From Halopelagius longus (GTDB taxonomy: Archaea; Halobacteriota; Halobacteria; Halobacteriales; Haloferacaceae), in assembly GCF_900100875.1 (NCBI RefSeq), contig NZ_FNKQ01000001.1, positions 124,001 through 188,000 on the forward strand: a stretch of 64,000 nt of DNA, written 5' to 3'. Position 1 is the first letter of the stretch. Each line of letters opens with the position of its first letter. This document shows positions 1 to 8,174 of the stretch, piece by piece. The translations under genes and the position numbers were made by a program. The notes beneath the pieces are model-generated. The model was not told the DNA's origin and searched no databases. It saw nothing but the letters and a program-made list of their open reading frames with translations.

Positions 1-544
1 CACGGAGAGCGACGACGGCGACCCGTCGGTCCACGAGACCATCGCCGCCGAGTTGACCGAGGAAGTCGCCGTGGCCCTCGCCGCGGAGGGCGGCGGCAAC
101 CGGTTCACGCCGCAGTTGAAGCGCGCAGTCCTCGAACACACCGAGCAACGCCTCGCGGAGAACACGGTGATGGTCCGCGTCCTCGAACGCGAACGCGACT
201 CGCTCGATTCGGCCATCGACGACCTCAAGGCGGCGAGAGAAAGACTCCCGCCCACGGACGAGGCGACGCTCATCCTCGCAGACACCGAGGAACTGCTCTC
301 GATGCGCGACCGAATCGACGCCGTCGAATCCGACCTCGACGCCGTCGCCGACCGGAGACAGGAGACGCTCCGGCACGTCTCCGCGACGGGGTTGAAGGCG
401 GGCATCCGCCACGACGCCGTCGTCGAGTACCTCTCCTCGGACCGCGAGGTGACGTACCCGGTGCTGTCCGCCGTCGGCGAACTGACGACGCGGTGCCGGA
501 AGAAGCGAGACGCGGTTCACGAAGCGCTGAGAGAAGAGTACTGA
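1..544 (+). CDS. Haloarchaeal coiled-coil protein, 5'-truncated (DUF7260-like)
   Basis: The reading frame is open from base 2, so the true start lies before the window and only the C-terminal ~180 residues are visible. The product is charged and helical with heptad-like spacing (ERERDSLDSAIDDLKAARERL), suggesting coiled coil. The pattern of a short acidic segment, then FTPQLKRAVLEHTEQR, then a long ERDSL-containing helix matches what I remember of the haloarchaeal DUF7260 family, whose function is unknown. No signal peptide or membrane segment is visible in this part. The gene ends 38 bp before a convergent gene. Confidence 0.75.
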   Translation, partial: TESDDGDPSVHETIAAELTEEVAVALAAEGGGNRFTPQLKRAVLEHTEQRLAENTVMVRVLERERDSLDSAIDDLKAARERLPPTDEATLILADTEELLSMRDRIDAVESDLDAVADRRQETLRHVSATGLKAGIRHDAVVEYLSSDREVTYPVLSAVGELTTRCRKKRDAVHEALREEY

Positions 545-582
545 GAGCGAGGGAGTTCTCTTTCCCGCCGTCTCGCCGCCGG

Positions 583-768
583 TCAGTCGAGTTCGACCCG
601 ACAGGTCGTCCCGGCGGCGAGTCCCGCTTCTTCGACGTGCGCCGCGAGACAGCCGTAGTTGCAGAACCGCCCCGCGGGGAGTCGGCTCCCGTCCCCGTCC
701 GTCTCCTCGACGTAGACGGGGTCGTGGGCGGTCACGTCGCACCCGCAGTAGGTGCAGTCGTCGCCCAC
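583..768 (-). CDS. Small CxxC zinc/metal-binding protein (DUF7576-like)
   Basis: This 61-residue protein has two cysteine pairs in a TRASH/YHS-like arrangement: CTYCG near the N-terminus and FCNYGC near residue 37, with an H between them. The GTG start follows the copA stop codon by one base, so it is almost certainly cotranscribed and translationally coupled with the copper ATPase. By context I infer a small copper-binding or copper-sensing accessory protein. The family resembles the haloarchaeal DUF7576 group (from memory). Nothing in the sequence separates zinc from copper as the ligand. Confidence 0.75.
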   Translation of the reverse strand: MGDDCTYCGCDVTAHDPVYVEETDGDGSRLPAGRFCNYGCLAAHVEEAGLAAGTTCRVELD

Positions 769-769
769 G

Positions 770-3433
770 TCAGTTCCCTCCGCGCAGGAAGCCGAGCAGT
801 CGGTAGTCGTGGTCCGGCGCGTACCGCCGGAACAGCATGCTGTTGGTCAGCACCGACACCGACGAGAACGCCATCGCGGCGGCCGCCAACACGGGCTGAA
901 GCAGGCCGAGGGAGGCCAGCGGAATCATCGCCGCGTTGTACCCCAGCGCCCAGAAGAGGTTCTGCCGAATCTTCGACAGCGTCCCCTCCGAGACGCGGAT
1001 GGCCTTCACCACGTCGCGCGGGTCGTCGCGCATCAGCGTCACGTCGGCCGCCTCGATGGCCACGTCGGTGCCGGACCCGATGGCGACGCCGACGAACGCC
1101 GTCGCGAGGGCCGGGGCGTCGTTGACGCCGTCGCCGACCATCATCGCGCGACTGCCGTCGGACTGTATCTCCTCCACCGCGTCGGCCTTGTCCTCCGGGA
1201 GGACGCCCGCGCGGACGCTCTCGGGGTCGATGCCGACTCGTTCCGCGACGGCGCGGGCGGTTCGCTCGTTGTCGCCGGTTATCATCCGCACGTCGATGCC
1301 GCGTTCGCGGAGGGCGGCGACGGCGTCCGCCGAGGACTCCTTGAGGGTGTCCGCGTCGGCGACGACGCCGAGGAGTTCGCCGTCGGCGGCCACCAGCATC
1401 GCCGTCTTCCCCTCGCCTTCGAGTCTGCGGAGTTCGTCCTCCGCGGGCGCGGGGTCGATTCCCTCCTCGGAGAGCAGTTTGCGGTTGCCGACGAGAACCT
1501 CCCGGCCCTCGACGGCGGCGCGGACGCCGTGTCCGGGGACGTTCTCGAACGACTCGGGGTCCGAGACGTCGATGCCGCGTTCGCGCGCGCCCTCGACGAT
1601 GGCCTCGGCGAGGGGGTGTTCGCTTCCGCTCTCGGCGGCGGCGGCGAGGCGCAGGACCGACTCCTCGGTGCGTTCGGGGCGTTCGCTCGTCTTCACCGCC
1701 CCGCCGTCGGACCGCGGGTCCGACGTGCTCCCGACTGCGTCGGGACCGCCGTCGGCGGCCGCCTCACCGCCGTCCGCGGCGGGTTCGATAACGACCACGT
1801 CGGTCAGCGACATCTCGCCCTTCGTGAGGGTGCCCGTCTTGTCGAAGACGACGGTGTCCACGTCGCGGACGCGTTCGAGGATGTCGCCGCCCTTGAACAG
1901 GACGCCGTTCTGCGCGCCGATGGACGTGCCGACCATCGTCGCCGCGGGCGTCGCCAGTCCGAGGGCGCAGGGGCAGGCGATGAGCACCGACGACGCGAAC
2001 ACGAGGACGGCGAACTCGAAGTTCGAGACGGGGCCGCCCGCCGCGGCGGGGCCGCCGACCACCACGTCCCAGAGGGGTAGTCCGTTCACGAACGTCGCCA
2101 ACGCCTCGGGGAAGGCGAACCAGACGCCGCCCCAGAACAGGGCGTTGGCGATGACCGCGGGGACGAAGTACGCGGAGATGCGGTCAGCGAAGTTCTGAAT
2201 CTCGGGTTGGCGCGACTGGGCCTCCTTCACCGTCTCGACTATCTGCTGGATGGCGGTGTCCTCGCCCACCTTCGTCGCCTCGACGACGAGGACGCCGTTC
2301 TGGTTGACGGTCGAACCGACGACTTCGTCGCCCTCGGTTTTCGAGACGGGGACGGACTCGCCGGTCACCATCGACTCGTCCACGGCGGAGTCGCCGTCCA
2401 CGACGACGCCGTCCGTCGGAATCTTCTCGCCGGGGCGGACCTTCAGGCGGTCGCCCACGTCCACGTCTTCGAGGGGAACCTCTCGCTCGGTGCCGTCGTC
2501 CTCGACGAGGGTGGCCGTGTCGGCCTCCATCTCCAGCAGTTTCCGGAGGGCGTCGGAGGCCTGCCCCTTCGAACGCGCTTCGAGGTAGTTCCCGAGGGTG
2601 ATGAACACCAAGATGAGCGCCGCCGTGTCGAAGTAGAGGCCGGCGTTCGGGAGGACGCCCAACAGGGCGACGACGGAGTAGAGGTACGCCGTCGAGGACC
2701 CGAGGGCGATGAGCACGTCCATGTTCGCGGTGCGGTTCTTCACGAGGGCCTTGTAGGAGTTCTCGTAGAACTCCCGGCCGAGGACGACCTGCACGGGCGT
2801 CGCGAGGGCGAACGCGACCCACCCGAACGGGAGGTCGGTGCCCGGAACCGTCTCGGGGAGGACGCCCGAGGCGAACAGTTCGAGGACGAGCATCGCCAAC
2901 AGCGGAACCGAAAGCGCCGCGCCGAACAGCGTCAGGCGCTTCTGCCGACGCATCTCGGCGTTCCGGGCGGCGTCGCGCGCGCCGGACCCGCCGTCGCCCT
3001 CGTCGCCGTCGTCCTCGCGGACCGGCGTGTACCCGGCGGAGTCGACGGCGTCGTAGAGGTCCTCCTTCGAGGCGTCCGCCGGGTTGTAGACGACGTTCGC
3101 CTCGTCGGTGGCGTAGTTCACGTCCGCGCGGACGACGCCCGGCGTGGACTCCAACGCCTCGCGGTTCGTCTCCGCGCAGTTGGCACACGACATGTCGGCG
3201 ATGCCTATCGAGGCGGTCGCTTCGACGGGGTCGTACCCCGCCTCCTCGACGGCGTCGTAGATGTCCGCGAGGGTGACCCGTTCGGGGTCGTACGTCACCG
3301 TCCCCTCGTCGGTGGCGAAGTTGACGTTCGCCTCCTCGACGCCGTCGAGCGACCGAAGGGCCTCGCTAACCGTCTTCGAACAGTTAGCGCAGGACATCCC
3401 CCGCACGTCGAGGTGGGCTGTTGTAGTACTCAT
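770..3433 (-). CDS. copA: Copper-translocating P-type ATPase CopA
   Basis: A P1B-type ATPase of 887 aa that exports Cu(I) across the cytoplasmic membrane. Two N-terminal heavy-metal-associated domains each carry MSCANC (near residues 13 and 80). Further on are the TGES actuator loop, the ion-binding CPC motif in ACPCALG, the phosphorylation site DKTGTLT, the nucleotide-binding SEHPLAEA and the hinge GDGVNDAP. Eight transmembrane segments fit the family layout. I place the start at the ATG one codon inside the longest frame (which opens with GTG), because a TATA-like TAAGTAT lies about 25-31 nt upstream of it, consistent with leaderless transcription. A Lrp-TRASH regulator lies 90 bp upstream and a small CxxC protein follows immediately. 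Confidence 0.97.
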   Translation of the reverse strand: MSTTTAHLDVRGMSCANCSKTVSEALRSLDGVEEANVNFATDEGTVTYDPERVTLADIYDAVEEAGYDPVEATASIGIADMSCANCAETNREALESTPGVVRADVNYATDEANVVYNPADASKEDLYDAVDSAGYTPVREDDGDEGDGGSGARDAARNAEMRRQKRLTLFGAALSVPLLAMLVLELFASGVLPETVPGTDLPFGWVAFALATPVQVVLGREFYENSYKALVKNRTANMDVLIALGSSTAYLYSVVALLGVLPNAGLYFDTAALILVFITLGNYLEARSKGQASDALRKLLEMEADTATLVEDDGTEREVPLEDVDVGDRLKVRPGEKIPTDGVVVDGDSAVDESMVTGESVPVSKTEGDEVVGSTVNQNGVLVVEATKVGEDTAIQQIVETVKEAQSRQPEIQNFADRISAYFVPAVIANALFWGGVWFAFPEALATFVNGLPLWDVVVGGPAAAGGPVSNFEFAVLVFASSVLIACPCALGLATPAATMVGTSIGAQNGVLFKGGDILERVRDVDTVVFDKTGTLTKGEMSLTDVVVIEPAADGGEAAADGGPDAVGSTSDPRSDGGAVKTSERPERTEESVLRLAAAAESGSEHPLAEAIVEGARERGIDVSDPESFENVPGHGVRAAVEGREVLVGNRKLLSEEGIDPAPAEDELRRLEGEGKTAMLVAADGELLGVVADADTLKESSADAVAALRERGIDVRMITGDNERTARAVAERVGIDPESVRAGVLPEDKADAVEEIQSDGSRAMMVGDGVNDAPALATAFVGVAIGSGTDVAIEAADVTLMRDDPRDVVKAIRVSEGTLSKIRQNLFWALGYNAAMIPLASLGLLQPVLAAAAMAFSSVSVLTNSMLFRRYAPDHDYRLLGFLRGGN

Positions 3434-3523
3434 CACTCACGTACTCTTACGCACCCCATACTTACCTCGGTTGCGCCTCAGTTAGTGCGGGTTAGACGGA
3501 GGAAGAATCTCGGAATCGAAAGT

Positions 3524-4117
3524 CTACTCCGCGCCCGCTTCGAGTCGTTCGTACTTGTCCTCGAATCGGGCGAGACAGGAGGGACAGCAGAAGTGGTACC
3601 GTTCGCCGCCGAACCGGGCGGATTCGCCCTCGTCGGTGACGGTGTTGCCGCACTCCGCACAGGAGAGTGCAAACTCCGTGCCGCCGACGTTCGGCGTCCA
3701 CTCGGCGTCAGAGAGGAGGGTCACCTCGTAGTCCTCGACGCGCGAGAGGTCGACGAGTTCGTCCAACTGCGCTCTGACGGCGTCGGCGCGGAATCGGCCG
3801 TGGAACACTACGTCGCCCTCGGCGGTGGTGAAGACGTGTTCGACGGCGTCCGCCCCCTGCACGGCATCTTTCGCGTCGGAGAGTTCCTCCGGCCGAAGTT
3901 CGAGGCGGACGAGGACGGGGACGCCGGCGCGCAGTTGCGACCGGTCTACGTCCACGGTGAATCGCCTGACGACGCCCGATTCCTTGAGGCGGTCGATTCG
4001 GTCCGAGACGGCGGGCGCGGAGAGTCCGACTCGCTCGGAGATGTCGCTGTACGGCCGGCGTGCGTCCTCGGACAGGAGTTCGAGAATCTCCATGTCCGTC
4101 TCGTCGAGACTGCTCAC
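3524..4117 (-). CDS. Lrp/AsnC-family regulator with C-terminal TRASH metal-sensing domain
   Basis: This 197-aa protein starts with an AsnC-type winged helix (DETDMEILELLSEDARRPYS), followed by a central ligand-binding-like region. The C-terminal TRASH domain has CAEC near residue 150 and HFCCPSC near residue 175. Halobacterium has a copper-responsive regulator of the same architecture (VNG1179C) that controls a copper ATPase. The position directly upstream of copA on the same strand supports the same role here. The longest frame begins at TTG (4144), but a TATA-like CGTTATTG at 4142-4149 puts the transcription start at the GTG at 4117, so I chose that start. It probably binds the copA promoter in the 90-bp gap. 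Confidence 0.92.
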   Translation of the reverse strand: MSSLDETDMEILELLSEDARRPYSDISERVGLSAPAVSDRIDRLKESGVVRRFTVDVDRSQLRAGVPVLVRLELRPEELSDAKDAVQGADAVEHVFTTAEGDVVFHGRFRADAVRAQLDELVDLSRVEDYEVTLLSDAEWTPNVGGTEFALSCAECGNTVTDEGESARFGGERYHFCCPSCLARFEDKYERLEAGAE

Positions 4118-4140
4118 GACCGGACGTGTGACCGTGGGGA

Positions 4141-4154
4141 GCAATAACGTTTCG
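4141..4154 (-). promoter_or_regulatory. TATA/BRE-like promoter of the Lrp-TRASH regulator
   Basis: On the minus strand the sequence CGAAACGTTATTGC lies 24-37 nt before the GTG at 4117. It has a purine-rich BRE-like part followed by an AT core, in an otherwise GC-rich context. The spacing implies a leaderless mRNA and decides between the GTG and the upstream TTG. Confidence 0.5.
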
Positions 4155-4360
4155 TCCCCGGCGACTTTCGAATCTGAAGTCCGCGTCCGGTAGACGTTCG
4201 AATGTGTGGCGTTTGACGCGGATTAACTCCTTCGAGGGAATTTTCCTCCGAGAAGACGGTGTATCTGGGACGAAGTTATCTCTCTCCTACCGGTTCGCTC
4301 GCCGCCGCATAACGAAGGGTCCCGCATCCCACGAATCTTCGAGGTGCGAGGCTCTACACT

Positions 4361-5683
4361 ATGAAGTACCAAACGCTCATCGCCGTCGTCGCAAGCGTCG
4401 GCGTCGTCGCCACAGCCGCCTTCGTCGGCGGTGTCGGGGCCGACGTCGGCGTTCCGTCGACGGACGATGTCGCGTCGTCCCAACAGACCGCGACACCGAC
4501 TGCACCGTCCGACGAGACACCGTCTTCCGAGGCGTCCGCCGACTCGGAGACGGCCGAGACGAACGCGTCCGCAGGCGCGAACGCGACCGTCACCGTGACC
4601 GGAGACGGCACCGCAGAGGCCGCCTCCGGGAGCGCCAACGCGACGGACTCCGACTCCGGAGACACCGACGCTGCGGAGGCCGACGCCGCGAACTCGACGG
4701 CGTCCGACGCGAACGCGACGGGCGCCGAGTCGACGGCGAACGCGTCCGCAGAGAACGCATCGGTCGAGAACGCGTCCGCCGGGAACAACACCGCGCCCGT
4801 CGCCGCGGTGCGCGCCGACGGGATGGTCCACGAACGGACGAAGGTAGAACTCGACGCCGCGGCGTCTCGCGACGCCGACGGCGACGAACTGAACTACTCG
4901 TGGACGCAGGTGTCCGGCCCCGACGCCGAGTGGGCGAGAAACGACACCGCCACCGCGTCCGTCGTCGCCCCCGACGTGGCCGTCTGGACGGACGTGACGT
5001 TCCGCGTGACGGTGACGGACGCCCACGGTGCGACCGACACCGCAAACGTCACCCTCACCGTTCGCTCCACCTCCTACGCGGAGGAGACGGACGACTCCGG
5101 CGACGCGACGAACGCCGACGGCCAGAACGGGTCCGACGAGACGAACGAATCGGACACCGCTGACGGCGACGCGTCCGGCGAACTGACGCGCGACGAACTG
5201 TCGCAGGCCGTCTTCGGGTCCGACTTCGACGCCCTCGGGACGGAAGACGCCGCCTACGTCGAGGAACTGTACCTCCGCCAACCGTCCGGCGAGTGGGACC
5301 CCGCCGAGGTCCGTTCGCGCGACGAAATCGCGCGGGACCGCTACAACGCGAGTTTCGAGGAACTCGGCTTCGACGCCCGCGTGGACGTACAGGAGACGTT
5401 CGACGCGCAGTTCGGCGACTCGGGCGAGGACGCGACGTACTCGCGCGACGAACTGTCGCAGGCCGAGTGGGGCTACAACTTCTCCGAGTTGAGCGCCGAG
5501 TCGGCCGGGAAGATAACCGAGATGTACGACCGGCAACCGTTCGCCGAGGAGCAGGAACTCGCGCACATCCGCACCCGCGACCAGTTCGCTCGCTACCTCT
5601 ACGACAGCGAACTCGGGAACCTGACCCGCGAGCAGCGACTCGACGTGGAACGGCACTACCACGACCAGTTCGCCGAGAACTGA
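4361..5683 (+). CDS. Secreted PKD-domain protein with duplicated C-terminal module
   Basis: Unrecognised 440-aa extracellular protein. It has an N-terminal hydrophobic segment (residues 6-27), then an acidic Ala/Ser/Thr/Asn-rich stretch to ~145 with many NxS/T sequons. A PKD/Ig-like domain follows at ~147-240 (starts TAPVAAVRADG, contains YSWTQVSGP, ends VTLTVRS). After a second acidic linker come two copies of an ~80-residue helical module (274-352 and 360-440). Shared motifs are RDELSQA, YxRQP, RxRDxxAR and a terminal QF. There is no C-terminal membrane helix or sorting motif. It stands alone between copper genes, but nothing in it is an obvious copper ligand set. Confidence 0.85.
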   Translation: MKYQTLIAVVASVGVVATAAFVGGVGADVGVPSTDDVASSQQTATPTAPSDETPSSEASADSETAETNASAGANATVTVTGDGTAEAASGSANATDSDSGDTDAAEADAANSTASDANATGAESTANASAENASVENASAGNNTAPVAAVRADGMVHERTKVELDAAASRDADGDELNYSWTQVSGPDAEWARNDTATASVVAPDVAVWTDVTFRVTVTDAHGATDTANVTLTVRSTSYAEETDDSGDATNADGQNGSDETNESDTADGDASGELTRDELSQAVFGSDFDALGTEDAAYVEELYLRQPSGEWDPAEVRSRDEIARDRYNASFEELGFDARVDVQETFDAQFGDSGEDATYSRDELSQAEWGYNFSELSAESAGKITEMYDRQPFAEEQELAHIRTRDQFARYLYDSELGNLTREQRLDVERHYHDQFAEN

Positions 5684-5767
5684 CGCCGCACGTTCCGTCC
5701 CTCCGACCGACCGCCGCTTTCGAACGTTCGGTCGATCCGGGGCTCCCCTTTCGATTCTGAAGAGAAA

Positions 5768-5779
5768 GCGCATTAAGCG
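5768..5779 (+). promoter_or_regulatory. TATA-like box of the CopZ-like gene
   Basis: GCGCATTAAGCG is centred about 28 nt upstream of the ATG at 5803 and preceded by purine-rich GAGAAA, a BRE-like element. It predicts a leaderless transcript separate from the upstream PKD gene. Confidence 0.5.
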
Positions 5780-5802
5780 TACGGCGAGTACGTTCGAACG
5801 AG

Positions 5803-6000
5803 ATGACTCGGACCATCACCGTCGAAGGCATGACCTGCGAGCACTGCGAACAGACAGTCGAAGAGGCGCTTTCGGACGTCGGCGGCGTCGAATCCGCCAC
5901 CGCGGACCGCGAGAGTGAGTCCGCCACCGTCGAGGGCGACGCCGACGACGACGAACTCGTCGCCGCCGTCGAAGACGCCGGATACGAGGCTTCGGCGTAA
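5803..6000 (+). CDS. CopZ-like heavy-metal chaperone
   Basis: A single heavy-metal-associated domain of 65 residues with the beta-alpha-beta-beta-alpha-beta pattern. The metal site is MTCEHC (GMTCEHCEQTVEEAL) and the protein ends with the usual EDAGYEAS. It is expected to carry Cu(I) in the cytosol and hand it to CopA, whose two N-terminal domains are of the same fold. It is transcribed from its own promoter, opposite to copA and 1.7 kb from the regulator. The acidic surface is typical of halophiles. Confidence 0.93.
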   Translation: MTRTITVEGMTCEHCEQTVEEALSDVGGVESATADRESESATVEGDADDDELVAAVEDAGYEASA

Positions 6001-6045
6001 GGTCCCCGAGGCGCTCTTTTTGTTCGGTTCCCGGCCACCGCGCCT

Positions 6046-6489
6046 ATGCTACCGCACTCCTTGGACGGGAGTATGAGCGACGTTCCCCCGAACGCGCCGG
6101 ACCCGGATATCTCGGAGACCGAACGAGAGGCGCTTCACGACCTGCAACTCGGCCTCGAACACATCTACAAGGGGTACGGGTCGCTGTTGACGTTCCACCA
6201 CCAGATCGGCCACGCGATGAACCGCTTGGCCGACGCCGAGGACGAACTCCGCGAGGCGGGTCACGAAGAGTGGGCGAACCGCCTCCGCGACGACCACCTC
6301 CCGGCGGGTGCGGTCGAAGACCAGTGGACGTACGAACTCGTCACCTCGTTTCGGGAGTCGTTCTTGAGCGACGTCGAATCGTTCGAGTCGGGAGTCCGCG
6401 ACGAGTTGGTGGACGGCCTCGACCACGTGACGGAACGGCAACAGCAAGCGCGGTGGCGGGAACGCGCGGGCGGCGACGCCGAGGAGTGA
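6046..6489 (+). CDS. Conserved haloarchaeal hypothetical protein
   Basis: A soluble acidic helical protein of 147 aa that I cannot assign. It has LHDLQLGLEHIYKGYGSLLTFHHQIGH-type helices and ends in a charged, Gln-rich tail. The His residues in the FHHQIGH segment might bind metal, but this is only suggestive. An alternative start at 6073 (MSDVPPNAP) gives 138 aa. A T-rich tract at 6017-6022 could be the TATA of this gene or the terminator of the preceding chaperone. It follows the CopZ-like gene by 45 bp on the same strand. Confidence 0.75.
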   Translation: MLPHSLDGSMSDVPPNAPDPDISETEREALHDLQLGLEHIYKGYGSLLTFHHQIGHAMNRLADAEDELREAGHEEWANRLRDDHLPAGAVEDQWTYELVTSFRESFLSDVESFESGVRDELVDGLDHVTERQQQARWRERAGGDAEE

Positions 6490-6727
6490 CGCCGACCCGG
6501 CGTTCGCCCCGCGAATCCGACCGACCTGACGCTTCGGCGGCGCGAGTCGTGCGCGGCGCGTGCACGACGTAGACGAGTACACGTCCCCGGAGTGCCGAGG
6601 CGAGTCGCCGCGTCGAAGAGGCACCCACCGCCCCCGCCGACCGTTCGAAACCGTCGTTCCGGACCGTCTCTCATCCTCGGCGAGGGTTCGACGCTCTCTC
6701 GGTTTTCCGGTTCTCCACCGACCCCGC
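6490..6727. other. Intergenic stretch without a recognisable feature
   Basis: About 240 bp between convergent genes. I see no convincing small ORF, RNA gene or strong inverted repeat here, only GC-rich sequence. Confidence 0.5.
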
Positions 6728-7015
6728 TCAGTCGTCGCTCTGCGCCGCCTCGACGCGGTTTGCGTACTTCTCTAACTCCGAGGCGAGCGTCCGCGCTTCG
6801 GCGGCGCTGAGCGTCACGCGTTCCGCGTGCGCCGGCAGGTTCTCCAACTGACTGTTGTCGAGTTCGAGTTCGAGTTTCACGTGGTCGGGGTTCTCGCGCG
6901 GCGCGGTCACGTTCAGCACGGCGAACGCCTCGTCGGTGAAGTCGTGTCCGACCGCCTCGGCGTCCAGCATGTCGAACGTCGTGTACGCGTTGACCCGAAG
7001 GAGCCTGTTGGGCAT
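6728..7015 (-). CDS. Small conserved haloarchaeal protein (DUF6360-like)
   Basis: A 95-residue protein starting MPNRLLRVNAYTTFDMLDAE, which matches my memory of the haloarchaeal DUF6360 family of unknown function. It alternates short beta-like segments with a C-terminal helix rich in Ala/Glu (LSAAEARTLASELEKYANRVE). I chose the ATG at 7015 over the upstream GTG at 7042 because conservation in the family appears to begin there. It is on the same strand as the downstream end of the phosphotransferase gene, 37 bp away. Confidence 0.8.
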   Translation of the reverse strand: MPNRLLRVNAYTTFDMLDAEAVGHDFTDEAFAVLNVTAPRENPDHVKLELELDNSQLENLPAHAERVTLSAAEARTLASELEKYANRVEAAQSDD

Positions 7016-7052
7016 ACCGGTGAGAATGCGACCGACGCTCAAAGGCGTACCG

Positions 7053-8027
7053 TCACCCGTCCCGTCGGTCGTCGAGTGCGTCGCGGACGGACGTACAGAG
7101 GTCGTACGCTCTCCGGGCGACCGACTCCACGTCGAGGGGGTCTTCGGGTTCGACGCCGCCGACGCGGACGTCGAGATGCGACCGCTGAACGTGTAGCGCT
7201 CGCAGGTACGACGCCGCGTTCGCGAGGTGATACAGCGGTCGCCGCCGTTCGAACCCTTCCGGGAGGGGCCGGACGGACTCGTAGGCGTCCCGGAACGCGG
7301 CGGGGGAGACGCCGGCCGTCGGCGTCGGGTCGACGCCGAACACCGGGACGACCGTTCGGAGGTAGTCCCACTCGCCGGGCCCCACGAGTGCGTGCTCGAA
7401 GTCGATGACGCGCGCGACCCCGCCCGCCGCGACGCCGACGTGGTCCGGGAGGTAGTTGCCGTGCAGGAGCGTCGTCTCTCCGACCGCGTCGAGTCGGTCG
7501 GCGTTCTCGCGGACGACCGCTCGAATCTCGCGGGCGAGGTCGCCGTACCCCACGGCGTCGAGGTACGACGCTCGGTCGCTCACCAACTCGCAGAGCGTCT
7601 CGCTCCACGCCTCGTCGTTCGAGTGCGTCAGTCCGTCCGGACCGACGCGGACGCGACCGGTCGCCCGGAAGTCCTCGGCCGCAGACCGGTGGAGGGCGGC
7701 CAATCCGCGCCCCATCGCTCGAACCCGCGCCTCCGTGAGCGAGGGGTCCGCGGGCACGTCGTCGCACCACTCCGCGACGAAGTGATCGTCCCCGGACGCG
7801 AGGACGCGCGGGACGGGAACGGGCGTCTCGGCGGCGACGTACCGGAGGACGGCCGCCTCCGTGGCGGGGTCGGCGGTCGGTCCGCGTGCGACCTTACAGA
7901 CGGCGCGCCGCCCGCCGAACGTCGCCTCGTAGACGGCGTGGGGCGGAACGACGTGGAGTTCTCTCTCGACGGCCGCGGTGGCGTCGTGCGATTCGAGGGC
8001 GTCTCGAACGGCGTCTTCGGGTGCCAT
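7053..8027 (-). CDS. APH-family phosphotransferase (aminoglycoside/choline-kinase fold)
   Basis: A 324-aa protein-kinase-like small-molecule phosphotransferase. The N-lobe carries VCKVARG with the ATP-binding lysine. The catalytic loop reads LLHGNYLPDHV, in place of the usual HGDxxxxN. The metal-binding motif is VIDFEHALVGPGEWDYLR. The substrate cannot be told from sequence; antibiotic resistance is not implied. The ATG at 8027 is preferred because the GTG at 8084 sits inside the TATA-like TTTTATTG (8084-8091), so it cannot be transcribed from that promoter. Confidence 0.85.
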   Translation of the reverse strand: MAPEDAVRDALESHDATAAVERELHVVPPHAVYEATFGGRRAVCKVARGPTADPATEAAVLRYVAAETPVPVPRVLASGDDHFVAEWCDDVPADPSLTEARVRAMGRGLAALHRSAAEDFRATGRVRVGPDGLTHSNDEAWSETLCELVSDRASYLDAVGYGDLAREIRAVVRENADRLDAVGETTLLHGNYLPDHVGVAAGGVARVIDFEHALVGPGEWDYLRTVVPVFGVDPTPTAGVSPAAFRDAYESVRPLPEGFERRRPLYHLANAASYLRALHVQRSHLDVRVGGVEPEDPLDVESVARRAYDLCTSVRDALDDRRDG

Positions 8028-8082
8028 GACTGCGGTCGTGCGACGGAGAACCGAACGTCCGCACGAACGTGTTGCTTCGTTC

Positions 8083-8092
8083 ACAATAAAAC
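8083..8092 (-). promoter_or_regulatory. TATA-like box of the phosphotransferase gene
   Basis: GGTTTTATTGTG on the minus strand predicts a transcription start near 8058, about 30 nt before the ATG at 8027. It excludes the upstream GTG start. Confidence 0.45.
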
Positions 8093-8174
8093 CGACCCTC
8101 CGCTCGGATGCGGCGCTGGACGCGGGTGAGAGAGGAGAGAAAGAGAGAACCGGCCTACGGGACGGAACCCCGCC

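Noticed and set aside
752-3188. Several long open frames opposite and overlapping copA (for example 752-2080 plus and 2184-3188 minus)
   Set aside because: They are products of the GC-rich codon bias. Their translations are Arg/Gly/Ala-rich without motifs, while copA has every expected family motif.
8082-8084. Earlier GTG start for the phosphotransferase
   Set aside because: The codon lies inside the TATA-like element, so the mRNA would not include it.
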